Below, piece after piece: positions 1-5,366 of a stretch of DNA of 5,514 nt; position 1 is the first letter of the stretch, and each line of letters begins with the position of its first letter. The DNA comes from JAZDDE01 sp039714435. GTDB lineage: Bacteria; Gemmatimonadota; Gemmatimonadetes; Palauibacterales; Palauibacteraceae. The notes under the pieces are model-generated. The model was not told where the DNA came from and did no database searches. It saw only the letters and a program-made list of their open reading frames with translations. The stretch is taken from assembly GCA_039714435.1 (NCBI GenBank), contig JBDLJJ010000154.1, positions 1 to 5,514 on the forward strand, given 5' to 3'. Both the position numbers and the translations under genes were made by a program.

Positions 1-437
1 TGGATGTCCTGCGCGCCCGGCGCGAGCGGCTCGTCGTGCGTGCGCCGAGCGAAGGGGTCGTGCTCGGTTACAGGCTGCGGGAGCGAGTGGGCGATCGCCT
101 GCTTGAAGGAGACGTGCTGGCCACGATTTCATCGCTCGACGGCCGTCTGGCACGCATACGGGTACCGCTCAAGCGCGCCGGGGAGTTGGAGGTCGGTCAG
201 CCAGTGGGGCTACGGCTGCTGACCAGGCCAGATCTGGAGTTCCGATCTACAGTGGCCTCTGTGGCGCCCGCCGCAGAAGAGGGCACGGTCGAGACAATCG
301 TGTATCTTCCCTCGGGTGAGTGGCAACCAGTGCCGGGAATGAGCGGGATCGCCAAGATCGTGACGCGGCGGGCTACGATGGCGCACGCGATCGCCCGCGC
401 CTGGCGCCAAACAGTTCGGTTCGATCTATGGCTCTGA
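1..437 (+). CDS. HlyD-family membrane-fusion/periplasmic adaptor, C-terminal part (5' truncated)
   Basis: The reading frame is open from the left edge (first full codon at 3) to TGA at 435-437, giving 144 residues. The early segment RAPSEGVV, followed by a GD...EGDVLATI pattern, is the second half of a lipoyl-like hairpin domain of HlyD/RND adaptors. Next comes a beta-barrel-like stretch (LEVGQPVGLRL ... STVASVAP ... PVPGMSGIAKIV). It ends in a short basic, Trp-containing helical tail (last residues FDLWL). Family members bridge an inner-membrane transporter to the outside, and some are fused behind an M50 peptidase. The missing N-terminus prevents choosing between a free adaptor and such a fusion. 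The last codons overlap the start of the Crp-like gene, so the two are probably co-transcribed. The fold class is fairly sure; the cargo is unknown. Confidence 0.75.
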   Translation, partial: DVLRARRERLVVRAPSEGVVLGYRLRERVGDRLLEGDVLATISSLDGRLARIRVPLKRAGELEVGQPVGLRLLTRPDLEFRSTVASVAPAAEEGTVETIVYLPSGEWQPVPGMSGIAKIVTRRATMAHAIARAWRQTVRFDLWL

Positions 438-1138
438 GTAGGAGACGGCAGCCCGACGATCTTGCGGACACCTTGCGGGGGTTCGAGTTCTTCGAGGGAA
501 TCGGAGACGAGGAACTCCAGGAGCTGGCCGGGCTGGCCCTGTGCCACGACTATCCGAAGAACAACATCCTCTCTTACCGGGGCGATCCCGCCGCAGCCGT
601 CTTTCTGGTCGTCAGCGGTCGGGTGAAGATCATCCTCACCAACGATGAAGGGCGAGAGGTGATCGTCTCGCTTCTCGGCCCGGGTGGGATGTTCGGGCTC
701 AGTTCGGCGCTGGATGGCGGCGACCAGCTTGCCAGCGCCGTGACAATCGAGCCGGCGGCAATCGCCAAGTTCAACGGTAAGGCGTTCACAAGCTGGGCGG
801 ACAGCTCGCCTGGGCCGCGGGCCGCCCTCGTCCGCGAGCTGAACCGGCGAGTTCGTGAGCTGAACCGGAAGATCGGCTCCCACGCCCTGCTGAGCGCCAA
901 GGACAGGCTGCTGTTCACGCTGATGGAAATCGCAGACGCCGAGGGCGAACAGGAGCCTGGGAGCACGAAGGTCACCTTCACCCGGCCCACTCACCAGGAG
1001 CTGGCGAACCGGATCGGATCGAGTCGCGAGGTGGTGACCCGTCTGCTGGCGGAACTCCTGGACAGCGAGCTGCTCGAGGCGGATGAAGGCCGTATCATTC
1101 GCGTCCCTTTGTCTTCCTTAGTACTGCGGGAAGACTGA
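428..1138 (+). CDS. Crp/Fnr-family transcriptional regulator
   Basis: This is a 236-residue cytoplasmic DNA-binding regulator. Residues about 12-120 form a cNMP-binding-type beta-roll (FEFFEGIGDEELQELAG, then FLVVSGRVKI and LLGPGGMFGLSSALDGG). Residues about 131-160 form the long dimerisation helix, and about 185-230 a winged HTH with recognition helix SSREVVTRLL. R200, E201 and R205 correspond to E. coli CRP R180, E181 and R185, which read TGTGA. The pocket is unusual: where CRPs have GE...R-S/T, this one has GLSSALDGGDQLA, so the cyclic-nucleotide phosphate ligands are missing. There is only one N-terminal Cys (C39), which argues against an FNR-type iron-sulfur cluster. I chose ATG 428 because the domain begins about 18 residues later and the length fits the family. 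An in-frame ATG at 320 would add a 36-residue low-complexity extension lying inside the adaptor gene. The start overlaps that gene by 10 nt and has no clear Shine-Dalgarno, suggesting translational coupling. The ligand is unknown. Confidence 0.93.
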   Translation: MALSRRRQPDDLADTLRGFEFFEGIGDEELQELAGLALCHDYPKNNILSYRGDPAAAVFLVVSGRVKIILTNDEGREVIVSLLGPGGMFGLSSALDGGDQLASAVTIEPAAIAKFNGKAFTSWADSSPGPRAALVRELNRRVRELNRKIGSHALLSAKDRLLFTLMEIADAEGEQEPGSTKVTFTRPTHQELANRIGSSREVVTRLLAELLDSELLEADEGRIIRVPLSSLVLRED

Positions 1139-1198
1139 TGGAACGGGGTCGCACGCTCGATCCGGAGCCCGTATGCAGACCAAGAAGGCGGCGATCGG

Positions 1199-1216
1199 GT
1201 GTGACGAACGTCACAC
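1199..1216. promoter_or_regulatory. CRP-type operator (TGTGA-N6-TCACA palindrome)
   Basis: Two perfect 8-bp arms, GTGTGACG and CGTCACAC, flank a central AA. The core t1200-a1204 / t1211-a1215 is exactly the classical CRP half-site pair TGTGA-N6-TCACA. It lies 60 nt past the stop of a Crp-family gene whose recognition helix has the matching R-E-x-x-x-R residues, so that protein is the best candidate to bind it. The palindrome centre is about 146 bp upstream of the -10 box of the peptide gene, farther than usual class I/II activation distances. Looping, repression or an unrecognised nearer promoter are possible. As RNA it could form a 7-bp hairpin at the regulator mRNA 3' side, but no T-tract follows. 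Confidence 0.75.
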
Positions 1217-1328
1217 AAATCCGGGAGCGCACGTCTCACGACTTGAGTGGGGCAGAGTCACCGCCTGGTCCGGGTAATCATCACTGCTCGAGCCGCCTGA
1301 ATCGCACTTCGAGAACGTGATGGTCGTC

Positions 1329-1359
1329 CTAACACCGCCCGCCTTGCTTCGTGTATACT
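1329..1359 (+). promoter_or_regulatory. Candidate promoter for the peptide gene
   Basis: The -10 hexamer TATACT (1354-1359) matches TATAAT at five of six bases and stands out in GC-rich surroundings. The best -35 candidate is CTAACA (1329-1334), four of six matches to TTGACA with a long 19-bp spacer, so the promoter may need an activator. Transcription would start near 1366, giving a leader of about 79 nt before the GTG start. A CGTG-N8-CACG inverted repeat (1350-1353 / 1362-1365) straddles the -10 box and could be an operator. Confidence 0.5.
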
Positions 1360-1397
1360 TCCACGTATCGAAACGGGGAGAGGCCCCCGCGGAGATA

Positions 1398-1417
1398 GTG
1401 GCCGGTCGCTCGGCCAC
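1398..1417 (+). promoter_or_regulatory. 5' leader hairpin of the peptide mRNA
   Basis: A perfect 7-bp stem (GTGGCCG / CGGCCAC) closes a 6-nt loop within the predicted leader. It ends 14 nt before the Shine-Dalgarno sequence. A smaller GGGG/CCCC pairing (1375-1378 with 1384-1387) could form just upstream. There is no T-tract, so it is not an intrinsic terminator. It may stabilise the transcript or affect translation. It does not resemble a riboswitch class I know. Confidence 0.4.
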
Positions 1418-1431
1418 GCCCACGAACACTC

Positions 1432-1438
1432 AGGGAGG
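1432..1438 (+). promoter_or_regulatory. Shine-Dalgarno deciding the GTG start
   Basis: AGGGAGG lies 6 nt upstream of GTG 1445. It is a near-ideal ribosome-binding site and clearly stronger than those of the regulator (428) and cyclase (1720). It is the main reason to accept GTG 1445 as a real start, and suggests the peptide is made in quantity. Confidence 0.8.
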
Positions 1439-1444
1439 CACACC

Positions 1445-1618
1445 GTGTCAGAGAGCAACGAGCCGGTCCGGATCGAGCTTACCGAAGAGCAGAAGAACCA
1501 GATCAAGGGTGCCACGGGAGTCGAGGCAAGCGCTATCGAGCTCAGCGCCGAAGAGTTGGAAGAGCGCACGATGCCGAGAAAGCTGTCGGCACGTAAAGTG
1601 GCCCGCAAAGCCAACTAA
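1445..1618 (+). CDS. 57-residue small peptide with acidic N-terminal part and basic tail
   Basis: The frame runs from GTG 1445 to TAA 1616-1618 and has no ATG near its start, so ATG-only gene calling misses it. Residues 1-42 are acidic and probably helical: IELTEEQKNQIKGATG (10-25), a short VEASAIEL stretch, then SAEELEER (34-41). Residues 43-57 (MPRKLSARKVARKAN) hold six Lys/Arg and no acid, with RK pairs at 45-46, 50-51 and 54-55. There is no signal peptide, no membrane helix, no Cys and no Gly-Gly cleavage site. The gene has its own promoter-like sequence, a very good RBS and an intrinsic terminator. An acidic leader-like part followed by a distinct tail, near a HlyD-type adaptor, recalls precursor peptides. 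The EELEER region faintly recalls Nif11-type leaders, but I cannot assign a family. A regulatory or nucleic-acid-binding small protein is equally possible. That it is coding is likely; its function is unknown. Confidence 0.8.
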   Translation: MSESNEPVRIELTEEQKNQIKGATGVEASAIELSAEELEERTMPRKLSARKVARKAN

Positions 1619-1643
1619 GCGCCACACGCTGTTAGCAGTACGG

Positions 1644-1683
1644 GCGCGCGGAGCGAACATAATCGCTCCGCGCGCTTTCTTTT
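1644..1683 (+). terminator. Intrinsic terminator after the peptide gene
   Basis: A perfect 13-bp GC-rich stem (GCGCGCGGAGCGA at 1644-1656 with its complement at 1663-1675) encloses the 6-nt loop ACATAA. It is followed directly by TTTCTTTT (1676-1683). It begins 25 nt after the peptide stop and ends 36 nt before the cyclase start. It should terminate most peptide transcripts; expression of the downstream gene needs read-through or a separate promoter. Confidence 0.92.
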
Positions 1684-1719
1684 GTACTCACCCCACGCGA
1701 CGGGCGGACGAGAGCGGTC

Positions 1720-4700
1720 ATGCAGACTGACCCCACCGCTGCGATCCCCGGCGTCAGTTGCCCGGCCTGTGCCACGGAGAATTCGGCCAGCGGGCGTTTC
1801 TGCCATCACTGCGGCGCGCACCTGATCGCATCGGTGGCCGAGCGCCGGATTATCACGGTCCTGTTCGCCGATCTGTCGGGCTTCACCAGGCTCACAGAAC
1901 AGTTGGACGCGGAGCAGGTGCATTCACTCATTACGACCTGGCTGGATCCCCTGTGTGAAGCTGTGATCCGATGGGGCGGTTTCGTAGACAAGTTCATCGG
2001 CGACTGCGTGATGGCCCTGTTCGGCGCACCCACCGCTTACGAAAATGAGCCGGAGCGAGCCGTTCGCGCGGCGCTCGACATGCACGCTGCCTTCGACCAG
2101 GAAGCGATAATCGCCCACGCGGCGGCGGCGGGGATCGGTGGCTACCGTCCCCGGCTTAGCATCGGGGTGAACACGGGGCCGGTGGTCACCGGCATGTTCT
2201 CGAGTGGCAACGCCTGGGACTACACGGCGGTGGGTGATACGGTGAACGTGGCGGCGCGCCTGCAGGGCATTTGCGAGCCCGGCGACGTGCTTGTGGGCGA
2301 GGCCACCCACCAGCAGACCCGGCATTTGTTCGAGTTCGGCGATGAGCAAATTCTCCAGGTCAAAGGCCGCAGCGAGTTGGTGACGGCCCGGCGGGTGACC
2401 GGCGTGAGCGAGGTCCGCGGAGAGGTGCGCGGCTTCGCCGGTGTCCGGGTACCACTGGTGGGCCGTGAAGCTGAGCTAGAACGGCTCCGCGAGCGCTGGC
2501 GCCAGTCCGCCGCTGGAGATCCCCAGGTCTGCCTGCTGCTAGGCGCGGCCGGGATCGGAAAATCACGTTTGGTTGAGGAGCTTGCGGCCGCGGAGGAGCT
2601 GGCCGACAGGGCAGTGATTCGTGGCCGTTCGCATCCGTACGCCAGCTCCACGCCGTGGGAGCCGGTCGCCGAGCTGATACGCAGTCTGCACCACGTCGGC
2701 AGCGAGCGGTCGGCCCCGGAAGCGGTGGCGGCGATAGCAGAAGGGGCCTCCGAATCGTGGCCGGAGGACGAACTGGCCGGGCTGGGGGCGGTCCTCGGCA
2801 GTCCAGTGTCCGACCTCGATCGACTCGAAGGCCTGCCGCCGGAGGAGCGCCGTGACAGGATGGTTGGCGCCGTGGCGAGGGCTCTGGAGCAGGGCGTGGT
2901 TGGGCCGACACTCCTCGTGCTCGAGGACCTGCACTGGGCGGACCGCACTACACTCGACTTCCTTCGCTCGATACCCGATCTGGCGCTGCGCGGACCGTTC
3001 TTGCTCGTGCTCGTCTCACGGCCCGCTCTGCCAGCCGAGCAGGCTGTGGCGGACCTCATCGACAGCATCGCCGTCCGCATCGAGCTACCCTCTCTCAGCC
3101 TGGCCGAGACGACGGACATGATCGGCGCGATTCTAAGCCAACATGAGCTGCCGGCTGAGCTTCTCGCGCTGATCCATGACCGCTCCGGGGGCAATCCGCT
3201 CTTCGTCGAAGAGATCATTAAGGCGCTGACCACCGGCAACGTGGTCGCACAGGAGGGCGACGTATGGCGGGCCGCGGAAGACTACCGCGAGTTCACGATC
3301 CCGGATTCCATCGACAGCGTGATCACGACCCGGATCGACGGTCTCGGACCGGCCGCCAAGAAGGTACTCCAGTACGCGGCGATCGTGGGCCGCCGTTTCT
3401 GGACCGGTGCCGTGGGGGAGGCCCTCGGCAATAGACCCGTGGAACGGGAGCTGGACGACCTGATGAAAGCGGCGCTGGTGCGAGTTCAGCCGGAGTCGGT
3501 AGTGGCCGGAGACACCGAGTACTCCTTCGAGCACCTCCTCTTGCAGGAGGTGGCGTACGCCGGACTTCTGCGCGGTGTGCGCTCGGAGCTTCACGGTACG
3601 GTCGCGGCCTGGCTCGGCGGCCACCTGGCCGGCCAGGTGGCGGAATACGACGGCTGGGTCGCGTATCACTTTGAGCGCTCTAACGAACCCGCCCGGGCGC
3701 TTCCCTACCTGGACCGGGCCATCGCCGATGCGTGGGAGCGGGGGGCTCTTCTTGATGCAGAGGGCCTGATCGACAGGGCGCTCGCCGTCGCGGAAGAGCT
3801 GGAAGACAAGGTTCGGCTCTACTGCCTGGCAGAGGAAGTAGCGACCGCAATCGGCAATGACGCGCAGCGCCTGGCGGCCATCGACCAGCTCGCAGTCCTC
3901 GCTGAGTCCGAGGATCATGTCGCGATCAGGACCGTGGCGACTTTTCGGCGGGCCCGGCGGCTGCTCGACATCGGCAAGCTGGACGAGGCGCGTGCCGTCG
4001 GCGAAATGGCGCTCGATCCGTTCCGCCAGCTGGGTGACGAATCCGCGGAAGCCGATGTGCTGGCGCTGCTCGGACGGGTGGCTCACCTGTGGGGCTCGTA
4101 CGAGGAGGCGCTCGACTACTATCGCGCCGCACTGCCGCTCGAACGACGGGCCGGCGACCGGTTGGGCGAGGCCGAGATTCTCCGCAGTCTGGGTCTGGCC
4201 GAAGTCGACTTCGGCAACTTCACCCGCGCTCTCGACTACTTCGACCAGGCGCTGGGCATATACGCCGAGATCAACAACCGCCCGGGCCAGGCGCTGGCGC
4301 TCGCCAACCGCGCTTCGGCGTTTCGCTGGCTCGGCCGCTACAAAGAAGCGGAAGAAACAGCGCGCCATGCCGAGGACATGGCCAGGGGATGCTCCTCCCG
4401 CAGCGCGCTGGCCGCCGCCTCCCTGGCTCGGGCGATCGCGATCGGGGCGGCGGGCCGGGTGGAAGAGGCCAAGGCGCTTCTATACGGACTGGTTGAGGTA
4501 GCTCCAGCCCTGCACCGCTCTACGCTCGAGGCTCGCGCCTGGCTGGCGCTCGGAGAGCTGGAATCGGGCCGTCCCGCGAGCGACGCGGCGCAGCGGGCTC
4601 GGGACGTCGCTTCGAGCAGCGGTCTGATCGATATCGAAGTGCTGGGGCTGAGCCGGCTCGCGGAGCTGGCCCTGGAAGCGGACGATACGGACTCGGCCGA

Positions 4701-4956
4701 CCAGGATTCGGAGCGTGCGCTGAAGCTGCTGGAGCTGCACGGCGACATTCAGGGACCCGACGAGGTTGTGTACTACACCCGGTCCCGGGTGCTGGCCGCG
4801 CTCGGCCGCCTGAAGGAGGCCAGGGCGACGCGAGAACGAGCCCGCGAGATCATTCGGGAGACCGCGAGTTGGATCGATGACGAGGAGTCTCGGCGCTCTT
4901 TCCTGGAGAACGTCGACCCGAACCCCGAAATCATGGCGCCGGAGGCTGCCGGATGA
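1720..4956 (+). CDS. Zinc-ribbon / class III adenylate cyclase / AAA ATPase / TPR protein
   Basis: This is a 1078-residue soluble multidomain protein. Residues 14-31 are a zinc ribbon (CPAC ... CHHC). Residues about 42-228 are a class III cyclase domain. The metal-binding Asp D51 (FADLSGFT) and D95 (FIGD), the adenine-selecting K91 and T169, and the transition-state N176 and R180 (NVAAR) are all present. This predicts an active class IIIb enzyme making cAMP from ATP. A P-loop ATPase follows (about 245-500): Walker A GAAGIGKS at 275-282, Walker B LLVLEDLHWAD ending at D408, and the GGNPLFVEE motif at 490-498. A winged-helix-like linker is near 535-640. TPR-like repeats fill about 658-1060; the three clearest (GSYEEALDYY, GNFTRALDYF, GRYKEAEETA) are exactly 40 residues apart. 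The family is thought to couple ATPase/TPR sensing to cyclase output; the signal is unknown. The start is ATG 1720, with a weak GAGAGCGG upstream and no alternative in-frame start nearby. It overlaps the next gene by ATGA. Confidence 0.95.
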   Translation: MQTDPTAAIPGVSCPACATENSASGRFCHHCGAHLIASVAERRIITVLFADLSGFTRLTEQLDAEQVHSLITTWLDPLCEAVIRWGGFVDKFIGDCVMALFGAPTAYENEPERAVRAALDMHAAFDQEAIIAHAAAAGIGGYRPRLSIGVNTGPVVTGMFSSGNAWDYTAVGDTVNVAARLQGICEPGDVLVGEATHQQTRHLFEFGDEQILQVKGRSELVTARRVTGVSEVRGEVRGFAGVRVPLVGREAELERLRERWRQSAAGDPQVCLLLGAAGIGKSRLVEELAAAEELADRAVIRGRSHPYASSTPWEPVAELIRSLHHVGSERSAPEAVAAIAEGASESWPEDELAGLGAVLGSPVSDLDRLEGLPPEERRDRMVGAVARALEQGVVGPTLLVLEDLHWADRTTLDFLRSIPDLALRGPFLLVLVSRPALPAEQAVADLIDSIAVRIELPSLSLAETTDMIGAILSQHELPAELLALIHDRSGGNPLFVEEIIKALTTGNVVAQEGDVWRAAEDYREFTIPDSIDSVITTRIDGLGPAAKKVLQYAAIVGRRFWTGAVGEALGNRPVERELDDLMKAALVRVQPESVVAGDTEYSFEHLLLQEVAYAGLLRGVRSELHGTVAAWLGGHLAGQVAEYDGWVAYHFERSNEPARALPYLDRAIADAWERGALLDAEGLIDRALAVAEELEDKVRLYCLAEEVATAIGNDAQRLAAIDQLAVLAESEDHVAIRTVATFRRARRLLDIGKLDEARAVGEMALDPFRQLGDESAEADVLALLGRVAHLWGSYEEALDYYRAALPLERRAGDRLGEAEILRSLGLAEVDFGNFTRALDYFDQALGIYAEINNRPGQALALANRASAFRWLGRYKEAEETARHAEDMARGCSSRSALAAASLARAIAIGAAGRVEEAKALLYGLVEVAPALHRSTLEARAWLALGELESGRPASDAAQRARDVASSSGLIDIEVLGLSRLAELALEADDTDSADQDSERALKLLELHGDIQGPDEVVYYTRSRVLAALGRLKEARATRERAREIIRETASWIDDEESRRSFLENVDPNPEIMAPEAAG
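3620..3641. repeat. 22-bp perfect palindrome inside the cyclase/ATPase gene
   Basis: Arms GCCACCTGGCC and GGCCAGGTGGC abut with no spacer. The sequence encodes part of a GGHLAGQVAEY stretch between the ATPase and the TPR region. It could be coincidence in GC-rich coding DNA, a binding site for a dimeric protein, or a cruciform. With no loop-sized spacer, an RNA hairpin would lose its central pairs. Confidence 0.6.
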
Positions 4957-5339
4957 GCACGTCTGCGGCTATCCTTCTGGGAGCGCTGATGGTAGCGCAC
5001 TACCTGGGCGACTTCACTCCCCTGGCGACGGCGCGCATGCAGCGGGCCAAGGCCAATGGAGGCCCCGTCGGCCCGATCGCCGCGCACGCGGCGGTACACG
5101 GCCTCCTGGTCGGGCTCGCGGTGCTGATCGTGATCCGCCCCTCAGCTTCGGTTCTGGCGCTGGCGGCGGGCCTCGAGCTGGCGGTGCACTTTGCTCTCGA
5201 TGCCACCCGCGCCCGCCTCGGCGCTGACGTGCCGGCTCTCGCCGACCCGAACTCGAATCTCTTCTGGTGGGCACTGGGTCTGGACCAGCTCCTGCACGGG
5301 CTGGTGCTCATCGGCATCGCTGTCCTGGTTCTCGGTTAG
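4953..5339 (+). CDS. DUF3307-like small integral membrane protein
   Basis: The protein has 128 residues and about four hydrophobic helices (roughly 5-21, 41-61, 66-82 and 113-127). The pattern matches what I know of DUF3307: HYLGDF near the N-terminus (H16, D20), HAAVHG (H45, H49), LAVHFALDATRARLG (H79, D83), and a final GLDQLLHG (D111, H115). The biochemical role of the family is not established to my knowledge. The start is secure: GGAGG at 4941-4945 lies 7 nt upstream, and ATG overlaps the cyclase stop as ATGA, so the two are translationally coupled. The i/i+4 His/Asp pairs on each helix could form a membrane metal site, which is inference. Confidence 0.82.
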   Translation: MSTSAAILLGALMVAHYLGDFTPLATARMQRAKANGGPVGPIAAHAAVHGLLVGLAVLIVIRPSASVLALAAGLELAVHFALDATRARLGADVPALADPNSNLFWWALGLDQLLHGLVLIGIAVLVLG

Positions 5340-5366
5340 CGCCGGTTCTCCTGCCGCCCGCCGCCC

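Larger units (their letters stand above)
1139..1444 (+). other. Regulatory intergenic region upstream of the small peptide gene
   Basis: This gap of about 306 bases holds no convincing gene. It contains a CRP-type palindrome (1199-1216), a TATACT -10 box (1354-1359), a short inverted repeat over that box (1350-1365), a leader hairpin (1398-1417) and a Shine-Dalgarno sequence (1432-1438). These are listed separately. The stretch 1217-1328 holds nothing I recognise. An ATG overlapping the regulator stop opens a 60-codon frame, but its composition (Arg/Ser/Pro-rich, poor third-position G/C bias) and the operator inside it argue against coding. Confidence 0.6.

Noticed and set aside
320..427. Upstream ATG extension of the Crp-like regulator
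   Set aside because: The extra 36 residues are low-complexity, lie wholly within the adaptor gene, and precede a start that already gives the family-typical length.
1199..1220. CRP-type palindrome read as a terminator for the regulator gene
   Set aside because: It is followed by AAAT rather than a T-tract, and the centre leaves only a short tight loop; the operator reading fits better.
1138..1320. 60-codon plus-strand frame whose ATG overlaps the regulator stop
   Set aside because: Arg/Ser/Pro-rich product without domain pattern, weak third-position bias, and it would run through the CRP-type operator; more likely non-coding regulatory DNA.
1317..1730. 137-codon plus-strand frame across the promoter, peptide gene and terminator
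   Set aside because: No RBS, low-complexity product, and it reads through the promoter, the peptide gene in another frame and the terminator stem.
3133..4368. 411-codon minus-strand frame, with other long antisense frames at 197-994 and 2220-3239
   Set aside because: Antisense shadows of genes with clear domains; long open antisense frames are expected in GC-rich DNA.
428..4956. Simple cAMP circuit: cyclase makes cAMP, neighbouring Crp binds it and acts at the palindrome
   Set aside because: Attractive by gene order, but the regulator lacks the conserved Glu and Arg-Ser/Thr that hold the cyclic phosphate, so it cannot be claimed.
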